From the NCBI GenBank assembly GCA_037892935.1, contig JAYXKI010000017.1, forward strand, positions 372,001 through 436,000: DNA of 64,000 bases. The letters run 5' to 3'. The DNA is from Phlebopus portentosus. Its lineage: Eukaryota > Basidiomycota > Agaricomycetes > Boletales > Boletinellaceae. Each line of letters begins with the position of its first letter. Within the stretch, counting starts at the first letter, position 1. The position numbers and the translations under genes are program-made. Of the stretch, positions 45,057 through 57,600 are shown piece by piece. Under the pieces are notes generated by a model, which made no database searches, was not told the origin of the DNA, and saw nothing but the letters and a program-made list of their open reading frames with translations.

Positions 45057-47960
45057 ATGTACCGCCGAGCTCCTCTTCCTTCCCTCCCTCATCTTCTGCG
45101 ACGACCAGCAAAATTTCAGATATACCTGCATAGACCTTGTATACGGCGATACAATCATCGCGATATGGTAGCGATTACTGTGAACAAGAACGCGCATCCG
45201 TTCGACAAGACGCGTCTTGATGCGCTCCTGAACAGGCGATTCTTCTACGCACCAGCATTCGAGATCTACGGAGGCGTCGCTGGTCTATATGACTACGGTC
45301 CACCAGGCTCTGCCTTACAAGCAAACATTATTGCAGAATGGAGACGCCACTTTATTATAGAGGAGCACATGCTCGAGCTAGACACGACTATAATGACTCC
45401 CGCTCCTGTCTTCGAGACGTCTGGGCATGTCGCTCGTTTTGCCGATTGGATGGTCAAAGATACAAAAACTGGAGATGTACTTCGCGCAGACCATCTGGTA
45501 AAGGCAGTATTAGAGGCCCGATTGGCCGGTGACAAGGAAGCTCGTGGTCTCGCCTCTCAACCCGTAAAAGAGGATGACAAGAAGAAAAAGAAGAAAGTCA
45601 AGGCGACTGCAGTGAAGTTAGAAGATGGGGTGGTTGCAGAATACGAAAACATATTGGCACAGGTGAGCACAAGACCGTTCCGTCATGAGAATATAGCAAT
45701 TTGTTGCTTTTAATGAGCGTCGTTTTCCCGAAACGTATTCGAATGCATTTGTGTATAGCCTTTGCGTGGATTTTGCCATTTGCAACTTGCTGTCGTTGAA
45801 TTCTAGTAGTTTCATGTCCAGAACGAAGAGCACTTGTTCCCTTTCGTCGTTTCTTTGCGCCACTCTTCGTTAGCAAAGGACTGAAGACATTTTTCTCAGC
45901 TTGATAACTATTCTGGGCCTGAACTCGGTCAGATTTGCCGACAATATAGCATAACGAATCCAGATACAGGCAACGAGGTCAGTGAACCACAACAGTTCAA
46001 CCTCATGTTTGCCAGTAGTATCGGCCCAACTGGTCAGCATCCTGGGTAAGTTCTAGATTTCGTTACTCTTGGGGCTCCACACTAACGGGTTAAACGGTCA
46101 GCTATTTGCGTCCTGAGACCGCGCAAGGCCACTTCCTGAACTTCTCTCGCCTCCTGGAGTTCAACAATGGCCGTATTCCTTTCGCATCCGCGCATATCGG
46201 CAAATCCTTCCGGAATGAGATTTCTCCGCGTGCGGGCCTGTTGCGCGTCCGCGAGTTTACGATGGCCGAGATCGAGCATTATGTAGACCCGGAGAACAAA
46301 TCGCATGAGCGTTTTGGCGAAGTACGCGACGTCATGCTTGCGCTGCTTGCCAGAACTACACAGGCAAGTGGCCGAACAGAGGTGTCACATATGTCTGTTG
46401 GGGATGCAGTTGCAAAAAGCGTAGTCGCAAACGAGACGCTTGGCTACTTCCTTGCTCGCGTTCAGCAATTCCTACTCAGAATTGGTATCGATCCTGCGAG
46501 GTTGCGCTTCCGACAACACATGGCAAACGAGATGGCTCATTATGCAACAGACTGTTGGGATGCGGAGATCCATAACTCCACGGGCTGGACCGAGTGTGTG
46601 GGGTGTGCGGATCGCGCGGCTTATGATCTTTCTGTGCATTCTGCGAAAACTGGACATTCCCTTGTAGCGCGCCAAGCCCTCAAAGTACCTATCGTGTCCG
46701 AAAAGCTCGTACCGGAGTTCAATAAAAAGAACTTCGGGAAGACGTTCGGCCGCGATTCTTCGGCAATTCAGCAGACGGTTAGTGGATTCTCAGAAGAAGG
46801 TCTAGCCAAGCTTCATGGTGAACTCGCGCAAGGGTACGTTCTTTCGATTAATTATGCCGGATAAAGCAGAAATCTCTCAAATGTTACATTTCCATCTCTG
46901 CTTATAGCTCAACCATCATATCGGCGAACGGGAAGGAATTTACTCTCACGTCGGATCATCTTTCAATTGAACGAAAAACGATCAAGCAATCAAGTGAGCA
47001 ATGACGAGTGCCTGTCTTCCTCGAGTTGACCTGCTGACTGCCGAGCCTGTTGTTTTCACCGTTTCTCGTAGTTCGAGAGTTTACCCCGAACGTCATTGAA
47101 CCATCTTTTGGTCTGGGCCGTATACTCTATATCCTCCTGGAGCATAGTTTCTGGTGTCGCGAGCAAGACGTCGAGCGCGGAGTACGTTAACACCTTCCAC
47201 GGCCCTTTTCAAAGCGCTTTTTGACCTTGGTCGCGTGACTGACTGTTACTGTCGGTCCCCTAGGTCCTTTCCCTTCCATCTATTATCGCCCCGACGAAGG
47301 TTCTCATTGTCCCATTAAGTGCAAGAGAAGAGTTTGATCCGCTGGTTCGGGAAGTCTGTGAGTCACGTTGTACTAACCCGTCGCCAATACTCAAACAAAA
47401 ATTCTAATTACTAAATACCCTTCTCTCAATTCTCACATCACAAATCAATGACGACTTCACCGTTCCTGTCCTGGACACGCTACGCAACACCATGTCATCC
47501 CACGTGATGCAATGTACTGCTGATAGCTCTAAAACTGCGGAAAGCGGGAGTGTATTCAAGGGTTGATGATTCCAATACCTCGATCGGGAAACGCTATGCC
47601 CGAAACGATGAGCTTGGAACACCCTTCGGTTTGACTCTTGATTTTGCATGTACGCATGTGACTGTTCATTTCAACATCCGAATACCTGACTTGATTCTGC
47701 TTCCATTTTACAGCTGTGCAAAAACGGACTATGACGCTTCGGTGAGTCATTCTGCTTCTTGACTTCTATTGGTTCCATGTAAAACGGTATAGACTAACAC
47801 ATGAACTTCGATCATTAGTGAGCGTGATACGACTGGACAATTAATTGGTGACATCGACGAGGTGATTTCGGTCGTAACCGATCTTGTCCAGGGCACTATA
47901 GCTTGGGCCGACGCTTGCAAGACCCTTCCCGCATACGACGGCGTTCAGGCCGTAGATTGA
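45057..47960 (+). CDS. GRS1: Glycyl-tRNA synthetase with probable mitochondrial presequence
   Basis: Nine exons (45057-45662, 45900-46045, 46102-46833, 46908-46993, 47072-47181, 47264-47357, 47527-47649, 47714-47741, 47819-47960) give 688 aa, or 652 aa from the second ATG at 45165. Class II synthetase signatures: [82 protein letters not shown] and the anticodon-binding C-terminus ending DGVQAVD. It charges tRNA-Gly in cytosol and mitochondria. The first 36 residues are rich in Arg and poor in acidic residues ([20 protein letters not shown]), like a mitochondrial presequence. The second start [16 protein letters not shown] fits the cytosolic form, so two isoforms from alternative starts are likely. 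A lysine-rich insertion ([10 protein letters not shown]) lies near residue 185. Confidence 0.95.
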
Positions 47961-50900
47961 ACTCAAACAGCAGGCTTCGACACGGTGAGTTTCTATCTTT
48001 TTTCTCTTTCATTGATTCGTTTTGCTTGTGTCCGGAGCCGGCATTGATAAATCGGTTGAAACGCGTGTAGTTAGCTGCTCGTGAGGGATTCTTAGAAAAC
48101 TCCCATAGAATTCTGATTTCGTGAAGCTCCGCGGAAGAAGGACAAGATAAGATGCATATTTTGCTGGGGAGGTGGTGCATTTGTTAGATTCATTCAATTG
48201 ATCTTTAACCAAGACTAAAAGTGATAAAGTGATAGGTTCTGCACATAGCGGCTTTTCTGTTTTTCCTGACCTAGAGTTTGACTGTTAAGATGTTTCCGAG
48301 GCGTTCAGCAACCGGAAGCTTTGACAGGTCCTGCCTGGATAACGCGCAGAATGTAGACATGAGCATCATCAACTAATATCCCACGCAGGGGGGACACCTA
48401 AGACCATCGGGACACATATACATTTGTCAAACGTGTGCAAACTTAGCACGATGTTCATGCAAATAGTCTAAAATATGACGAGCAGATGCCGAGACGAGAG
48501 TTCCTGTATGCCGTGTGGTGACTCATGGTTCAACGAATATAAAAATGGGACACGCGGTACGGCACATTGACCCCTGAGGAAGAATAGACGGAGATTGTTT
48601 GCCCGATCTTCGCTCATGAGGCAAGCCGTAGTGAACGGACTAGCCAAACTGATGATAGCATTCAGATGAGTGGTCTTGCCTGTTCAGGCCGACCAACGGA
48701 GATGACTGAGACGGCTTCCTCGGGTATGGGCAGGAAGGTTCTAAGGCGTTGCACCACCATCAGGGAAGGTCCATAAGCAAGTCCTCAAGAAAAGAAAAGG
48801 AAGAGAAAATTTTGAGAAATAAGAATCTCGAAAGGTTCTGGAGCAATGCATAATGAAAGCCAATAATTTCTGCGCCATCAATTGGGAAATGCCGAGGTAA
48901 GCAAGGCCTTCGGGAATATTGATACACTTATCTCTTTCGCAATCTGATGCATAATCAAGAGCCGAGGACTTGTCGTTTCTTCTTCTGGTCTTGGATCAGA
49001 GTCTATTGATTCAATATAACTAAAATATTTAAACCACTTGAGCCCACCTGACGACTATCGGCGACGGTGTTATGGCATTCCACTGACGTGCGAATGATAC
49101 TCAGCCAGTGCTTCAGCCAGGGTTTCCTTTCAGCTGGAACCTATTCTACGCTGCCCACAGAAGCGACCAGCACCCTGTGTCGGTAGTAAGCAGAACGCAG
49201 ATAGAAACCCAAATTGAACAAACGTGCTGATACACGAGACGATAATTTGCAACACAGCTATATGCTATTTCTTGAAGAGAAATCGCGCATTACCCACGCA
49301 GCGGAGGCAATTCGGGAGAGCATCGGTGGTCCATCAACTCGTGCAGCTCAGACGACGGAAAGAAAGCGTACTTATCGGTACATCAAATAACCTGCAAAAA
49401 ATTTTCACTCTGGCGCAAAAACACTGCTTTCACACGGATGAGATTGAGCTCGAGTTTTCCGTCTGTGAAGTATAAAACGCCCGTGCAACTCTTCTTTGCC
49501 TCATTGCCCGTCCGGACCGCCGCACACCCACGGCCGGCTCCCGGGATCCATTGTATTAAAATCAATATTCTATGGACGATGGGTATGTTTTATCATTCAG
49601 AATCCGAAAGTGGATGTGCGTGTTCCTGTGGACCCATGTACTTTAGTGTATTCTGCCACGCACGTCATCTGATCCGCATGTTGGGAGACTAACCAAAGTA
49701 AATCAATGAGCACTTACGGTATCCACAGTAATAGAGTCACGGAAGGTTTTTCGGGAAAGGAATTGCAAACGAGATCCGTGAATGCATATTTGTTCGTGTT
49801 TTGTCTCCTAGGTGTTTCACGTAGGCATGCGGAGTGTGGGGTATGGGGGTGGGGAAACAAAAGGATAGCTACCATGCAAGTCTCCCAATGTGCGCGGCGG
49901 TGGGGTGCTTGGCAGAACGCTTTCGTCACCGAGGAGAAAATTGTGATTTTACCCATGTAAGTATTCGTGAAACTCAGAGTTCGGTCGAAGAGGGCTGATT
50001 GTGCAGTTTCGTCCGAAGTGCTAAATTGCTAAGGATCATCCCGATTGCGCGGCTGTAGTTTGACTCGTTTCGGTGTCGACAAAGAACTTCCGCCTCGGGT
50101 ACTCAGAATCTCGCAGGCAAGCGCCGAGACATGAAGTACACGCGAAAAGCGACACCAAGAACAGTTATTTCCGGGACTCTTTTCGGTTTCTCGATTACTT
50201 CTATTCGAGAGGCGTGGTCGGAGGTTGAGCAAACCGAGAAAATCTGCGCAAGAACCTGGGAAACAAGGGAAGAAACCGGTTCCTAGGCTGAGAGAAGCGA
50301 CACTGAAAGAAGGTGGCTGCCAGTGAAACCTGATATCAGCCCTGACGGTAGGTCTGGACCTCTGCGGGCGTATGACAATGACGAAGGGGGGAACACTGCG
50401 CAAGGATTGGAAGCTGCGATAACAGAGCACAAGACCGGGTGCAGAAAAGCAGACAACATCGGAACGATGGAGCTGTGATAGAGAAGAACCGATGTTTGTT
50501 TGGAATTAGACCCCTAGATATCCACAGCGCGGAAGCAAAGCCTAAGAATCCTGCCACATCCTTCACGGGAGTTATCTACATGTAATAAAGACTTCGAATC
50601 CAACGCATCGGAGAACTACAAACACTGGATCTGGAACAGGGTCAGTTAGCGCTACAATGACGATGCGCAAGTCCTTTCGGGATGTGCTGGGGTCACCTGA
50701 GTCCTACGTGCGGATGTCGAGTTTATAGACGTGTGCAAATGCAGACATCTATCCGAAGAAGAGACCGGCCGAGGCGGATGACGCTCGCAGACCAGAAATG
50801 AGCGCATAATGCCTCCGCGCAAGGCGCACGAAACGAAACTCGAACCGCATCAGGCAGTTTGCGGGGCGATGGTTTCAATTTTTGGACACCTAAACTGAAA

Positions 50901-53900
50901 GTATGTACCTAGGAATATAATTCGATGGAATATGCTGGATTGTGCTAGCCCTAGTCGAGGTCAGCGTAGTTCACTAGGTCAACCTCGATTTAAAAAAATA
51001 TTAATAATCAAAATACGTTAATTTCACTGATAAGCATTGGGCGGTCACGCGCGTAGGACGCCATGCTTCTCTTATCCTTCCCTGAAGCCCGCGTTCAGTC
51101 AGGGGCGCTCGGCAAAGGATCTGCGTAAAGAGTATAAGGCAATCCTCCGTCCTATAGGATGAGTCGACTAGTACTGATTTGCACTGGCTTCAGCCACAGA
51201 CAATCAATTCATACATATGAATGACCAGAGGAGGCGATAATCAACCCAGATGGAGTCATCCAAGTTGTGTAGAACGATCCGGCTGTAGTCTGGACTTGAT
51301 GAACGCCACTGACGCTACGAAAGTGGACAGAAACAGGAGAGGTTCGGTCCCTCCGGGCGTCTAGCATTAGGTGATTCTAGCGGGGAGACTGAATCAGTTG
51401 GTGAAGATCTCTCCAACGAGTCATATAAACGAAAACAATAGCGAACGGGCATGAAGATGCGATAATATTAAACGAAGGAGGCATACCACATTTCTTAATT
51501 CTTCAACGAGGTAATTTGGATGACCGTCGGCGACCTCCGCCTCCGTAAATAGTGGACGAATTAGTGCATTGGGCAGATCCGGCAACTGGCCTCGCGTAGT
51601 CCCCAAATCCTCCTCGCGTATCTTATCTAGAAGGACCTGACTTCGAACCGCGGAAGGAAATATCCCCATCCGACTTACACTGTGGGAGACGGAGAACCAT
51701 GCACACCTAGAAGATCAACTGAAACGAGCATGGCCGGGACAGGAAGGGGGTAATGATGCGATGGTAAAGGCACCGAACGTGCCAAAGACCAACTTACGTT
51801 TCAAGATGTGCAGCCGTATATCGACGACGACATGCATGGTCGTCATATTCCAGACCGGTCTCCTGCGCACGGAGTTCCCTGTTATCGTGGGATGAAACAG
51901 GTGCAATGCGACTCCACCCAATCGACCGATGCTTCGAGAAGTCTGGTGAGGGATGCAATAGCATATAGAAGAATAGAAATTTAGGCTTTGCTGCCTGTAG
52001 GCGGAATATTATCCGTGAATGATCAGGAATTTCTGCGGACCGGAGTACAGAAATCCTGCCGCCCGGATCCGAAATTGAACATCTGAAGTCTCATCATTGA
52101 GTGGGATGTGACCAATAGGAAGAAATACCATTGTCACCCACGTATGTGCTTCCTTGAAGTATAGAAATCATCGCAATAGCCACCCTATGAGCAGGAGGAC
52201 TTCGAAATAACTTCTCATTCTATCGTGTGAGTTCAGATGCTTTCCTTGTTCTCATGCATGATGTTCTCCCTCCTTATCGCACATGAGGCAGCGTATTTCA
52301 TCGTCTGCGATCCAAATTCGCGAATATATGGACCGAGACGGAGATCATTGACACAATATTAATTCATTATGCATACCATTATATCCCTGAGCCTGTAAAC
52401 AGCCAGTGATATTCCGACGACCATGCGAAGCTCTGCAAAAAAACCGTAAATAGCTAATTGTCTACGCATAGATAGGTGGTATTGAGTAATAATCACCACA
52501 GACACTCTCTTCATCTGCCTTTGGGACTAGAGATTCGCAGTGGTAAATCCTTCCGAGAACAACTACCGATAGCCTAGAGGATCAGCGTGTGCGCAAGCAT
52601 TAGAAAAAACGTGGAAGATACCGTGGTTCGTGAGCACAAACTTTGATCTGCTTTCCCGAAAAGTTGACTATGCATATCGTTCTTCGTATAATTCGCACGG
52701 AAGCATATCAGACTCGGCCGTCTATCTTCTATCTCCAGGGCAACAACCTCTGGTAAATAATTGAAGATTATGCACCATGCCTCGAGTCCTGCAGACACAC
52801 GCGTGAAGCATGATTATCTCCGTCTATCGCACCGCACAACGCCTGGAATCAATATCATGGATATGTACCCACACGCTTCTACACCAAGCCGCATGGTCGT
52901 CCCTGGTGTTGCTCGAGCAGGAAGCAAAGCCCGAGTTCAGGTCGGTACCACTGTAACTTTTCGGGTAGAATATTCTGGCTTCCGGACGGATATCCATAAA
53001 AAATCATCGCGTGAAGCCGAAGCCGGTGAAAGTCGAAGAATTTGATTTCTTCAAGTTCAACAGATCCCGATCCGAAGCCGACAAGAGACAGCTCGGCTCG
53101 GGCTTCCCGAGCCCCAGAAATAATTCTACGTGGGTTTGGAGAAAGTACGTTTCTCCACACCCACAAGTAGGGAACATTGCCCACACAGGCTCCAGGCATC
53201 CGAAAAAGCTACGACGTGAACCATATCATATTGCTCTAATGCGCCCTTTTCTCAAGAAAAAGAAAAAAGCCGCGCGGACTAGCTCGGAACTATCCCCCAG
53301 GGATGTCCTATCGCCCGTATTCCCCGCGTAAGCATCAAAGAAGGACTGGTGCGGCGTAGCGCCATTTTCGCGGCTTGTCGGCTTTCCTTCGGATTTCGCA
53401 ATTTTGCTGCTGGCACAACAACTGAAATCAGACGATCCACTGTTTCAATTGAGGGGTTGCTCGAGATTGATGAGCATCAGAGTAAGATAAGGGTAGAGGC
53501 GTACGTGATGAGGGAAAAAGCGAAAATCGCGAAACGTAACCAAAAAGTAGGATGTTGGTCCATTTTGTAAATAAGGGCAAATACAGATAAATATGATGTG
53601 GGTCTCGCAACCCTCGAGTGTACTTTGACGGGACTAGCAACGAGCTTTTCCTCAACCTCAAACGAATAGTAACTTAGATGACGGAGAGACTCCTGCTGAA
53701 AAATGATGAATGAGATTTTTTCATCTCGCTCAACTATATCGCTTGTTAATTTCTCTTCAATTCTATCAACACTTGGGTCTTAGCCCACCCCATCTGCTAA
53801 ATGTTCTCCGATCAAACTTGACAGCTCTCATTAATTCTATTGGCATGGGTACTCAGCATGCCCTGACATGGGTAGGGTACATTCCTCAAAAGACAATAAT

Positions 53901-54096
53901 ATCGGATTTTCTTAGAATGAATGAAATATAGGACAAGGATGCACGAATGAACGAAAGCAGTAAAGGCGCCCAAAGTCCCTAGTGAACCGATGATCCTTGC
54001 CATGCCTTTCTTTGGGATATTTTATCTACTGATGTTTTCCCCGAGGTCTGTAATTAGATTATCTCGCTGCATACTTTGGCAGGATACGTGTGTATT
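47961..54096. other. Gene-poor region with no supported gene
   Basis: About 6 kb in which only short frames occur on either strand and none carries a recognised motif. Candidate fragments with somewhat protein-like composition are minus-strand 51669-51421 (LLDKIREEDLGTTRGQLPD) and 51921-51790 (MHVVVDIRLHILKR before a GTAAGT donor). A minus-strand GTLGAFTAF (near 53975) resembles GTFGAFTIA (near 51770). These may be exons of an unrecognised membrane protein, but no consistent model could be built. Confidence 0.35.
53094..53163. repeat. Pair of adjacent inverted repeats (hairpins)
   Basis: GCTCGGG/CCCGAGC with a 2-nt loop begins near 53096. It is followed at about 53130-53163 by a 15-bp stem (GTGGGTTTGGAGAAA against TTTCTCCACACCCAC, one mismatch) with a loop of about 4 nt. 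No flanking target duplication was found. Function unknown. Confidence 0.55.
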
Positions 54097-54600
54097 TCAC
54101 TCTTCCGGAGCCAGAGTTCCAGCCTCTCTTGATAGCTGAAGCAAGTAGGTACTATCCAATGGCAAGTCAGAAGGAGCCGGTATGTACACGGGCCGCGGTT
54201 GACATAGAAGGCACATAAGAATCATCACCTTGACGTCGAGCAACGGCAGTGAAACGGAAGAACTAGTAGTATACAGCGGGAACAGAAGCAAGAAGCCGTT
54301 AATGATCATCCAGCCCAGCGCTAGAACAACTAGTACTTCCTCTAGCTCGCCGAAAGAAAACATGGCGAGCTAGGGACAAAGCTTAAAGTCAGTCTGAAGT
54401 CGTCCCACCTATACAATAGCGCCTACTGGTATATGATCGTCGTCGATGACGAACTGATGACGATACCAGGTATCATCTATTGGTCGTCGGTGGCATGTTG
54501 AGTCCACCGTCCGATTCCCGGGTGGCACGAGGATGCTAAGACGTGAATTCAAGCGCGCATCGTCGAAGAGTAGTTTTCCTTCCATCGAGTTACCCGACAA
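54097..54600 (-). CDS. Possible membrane protein fragment (exon pair)
   Basis: Two minus-strand open stretches may be joined in phase by a ~45-nt intron. Upstream SILVPPGNRTVDSTCHRRP ... HQFVIDDDHIPVGAI ends at a GTATAG donor; downstream LAMFSFGELEEVLVVLALGW begins after CCCTAG. The second part contains one clear hydrophobic segment (VLVVLALGWMIINGFLLLF), and the frame stops at APEE (54097). No upstream start or additional exon is secure. No family recognised; it could be a gene remnant. Confidence 0.25.
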
Positions 54601-57600
54601 CTTGGCGGAAGGACGAACACAAGCTGAACATCAGTGTCGCTATTACTGTCTCTACGCACGAGCATCAAATGTTCTGATCAATATTAGTAATCAAATATAT
54701 AATCAAGCCGGATTCCCTTCCCCACACTCATCAATCGGGAGAAGAGGAAGAAGAACTCCCCCACAGAGAAGGAACGGGGACGGTCTTCTGAAAATTCCAT
54801 ACAATACCCGAGGATAGAGCAGTAATGGCGTCTTGTTGACTCCCAGTCCCTCGTGACAGACATACGATCGGAGCGCAAGCAAGTGCTAGTGCTAATCGCG
54901 GCGAACACGGATTACGCTCCTCTCCTTTGAAATACTCAACCCGATCTCTCTCTCGCAATCCAAAGTACAACTGATCCGTGCACGCCCAAAAATAATCAGT
55001 AAGCCACATGATGCGGCTATAAGAAGAAGGAAGATGTAGAGTAGATGGATAGAAACGCCCTAGTCATATGGAACCACAAATCCAAACAACGCATCACGGC
55101 ACCGCGGGCACCGGCGACGATAGGTACGCCGCCCAACCCCACCCCACACCATCATGCCAACCAACAGAAACACATAGATAGAAATAGACGAACCGCACAC
55201 TTCATCATACGGCCCCGCAACCCAATATAATCACGCCATATCCTAGGCAACAGAAAACCGGTCGGACCCGAGGTAAAATACGCGGTAAGCGTATACACTC
55301 CTGGATGGATGGAACTTCGTAACAACCAGACGCATTAGGATCAATTAATCCTGGGGCAAAATAAAAAAAAAATAGCTCACCCGGGATCAAGCAAAGTCGT
55401 ATAGTGAGCGCTCTGATGGGATGTCGTACATACATTACACAGTGCTTGATGTTTCGCGGGACGCTATCCGCGGCCGGCACCGTCAAAAGTAATACTGTAT
55501 TAAAAAAAGAAAAGAAGAGAAGCGTCAAAGTCAAAGTCGGATCTGAGCGAACACGAAAATACGGCAGGAAAGGATCAGACCGGTTTCCGCCATTAGCCAA
55601 CTGTGCAAAATTGACTATTTGGCGATTCCGCGCGCGATGGAAACAAGCAGGGTATTCGGGACGCTAAAAGAGTGTTCGCGGAACGTTCGGCGTCCTGGTC
55701 TGGAACGTCCTAATCGCCCTGTCGTCAGCGTTATTCGAACGCATACTCTCCCCACCCGTCTTTCTCCACCTGTTCCGAGTCAGCTCCGCCGATACTCTAC
55801 TCACCAAATCCCTCCCAAAAGCAGAGCAAGAGCAAGAACACCACACGATCTATACAGATCAGATCGAACTTCCCGAGCTTCTTTCTTTCAACCAGAGCCA
55901 CCGCACAGCTTTTTGATCTGGGCGTCCAGATAGACTCTGGAGGAGGGAAACAGGGGGGGGGAGGAGTTCCAGGAAGGGGGCGCTCCTACCCTGGCACGGA
56001 ATTAATTAATTAATTAAACATAGCTCCCTTCAGATCGTCTTTGTGTCGTGTCGACAGCCCAGTAAGTAATCCCAGCCCGGCCATCTTCGACTGATCCGCA
56101 TCAGATAGCTTCAAGATAGGACATACATGTACATGTGGTATAGGAGTCCAAGCAAGCCCCTGTCCTTTATATCTAAAGCAAAGCAAATCATCCCAGAAAA
56201 AAAAAAAGCTCCCACCGAGGACGACGAATGAAGAAAATCATCGTTATCACTGAGATCCACAAATAAAGATGAAAAATAATACGGACGTTCGTATTCGAGT
56301 CGCGCCGTCAAAGAAAAGAAAAGAGAGAACCGATACTGTAGCACGATAATCAGATGATTACAGCGTTTCGAGGGAGGCGTACCAATAGAGACAAAGAGCA
56401 ACACAACGAACAAAAGAAGAGCGGTCTAGACGCGGCGTTCGAACCGCAGAGTTTTCGCGGGAGGGGACGACAAAAAAAAAAAAAAAAGCAAAAGAGGGAG
56501 CAAGGATGCCCAAAGCGCGAAGGTTTGTTATGTTATCGTGGCGTTCTCCAAGAACAAAAACAAGCAAGGAAGGAAGAATGATAGCGAGTTCGCAGGAGAG
56601 AGAGAGACATTGGACAGGACATCAGACAATACGCGGGTCGCCCGGGCAGAGACGAGTATAAAAGTAAACACAACCTCCGCACGGATTGGCCTGTGCACCA
56701 CAGCACCACAAGGCTGCGAGGATTGTGGAAACGAGGGGTTCGAAATGAAGGGCTGTTGAGCAAAGTTACCTTTTTGACTCTAGACCTGTGCTTTTATGCG
56801 CTGATGCATGTATCTCCTGCCTGTGAGTCTAGAGCAAGCAGCGAAGAAACGCTGGCGAGAATAGAACAGAATGGAATAAACGTTGAGGATACGAAAGGAA
56901 AGGAGAGGAGAGGAGACAGAATTAAGACAAAGACAAAGACAAAGACAAAGAAAGTGATTCATTCAGGTCAGGTCGTGTAAAGCCGACCTGCTCCAATCCA
57001 TCATTTATTCCCATCCCCATCAATTCTATCCATTCATTCTACGACAAGTACTACTCGCAACATATCACATATATCACATTTCGCGATTCGCGATCACACA
57101 CGGATCAGAACGAGCTAAAGGAGACAATTAGCTTAGCCGAAGTCGAAATCGAAAGAGGGTCTCGACATACTTACTTACCCATTTTTCTCTCCACACACCG
57201 CTCCAATCCCTGCCGGCGGCACGGCCGCGAGCGAGCGAGCGACGACCGGGAAGCCCAAACACCGAACAACCGAACAACCGAACAACCGAACAGCGAACAG
57301 CGGACACCAAACGAAAAACGAAAAAGGGAGCTTCCGCACTCCGGCTCGACACGCTCGCTCGACAGTCGAAACGAAACGAATCCTCTCCTCGTGCGCACCG
57401 AGTGCACAGCCGTACGTTCCACCAACGAACAAACGAACAAAGAAAAAAAAAAAAAAAGAAGAAGAAGAGAGAAGTAACGAACCGAACCAGCAGAGAGGGA
57501 ATGAAGAATGCTAAAGAAGGTACCCTGGTTCCTGTCTGGTCTGTCTGTCTGTGTCTGTCTGTCTGTCATCATTCATCAGCACTAGCCAGCACGAGCCAGC

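Noticed and set aside
50029..50566. Two overlapping minus-strand frames (133 and 76 aa)
   Set aside because: Composition reflects a CT-rich strand (Ser, Pro, Arg, Leu); no domain and no splice model.
57263..57300. CCGAACAA repeats as a CRISPR-like array
   Set aside because: Short contiguous units without spacers in a eukaryotic genome; a simple microsatellite.
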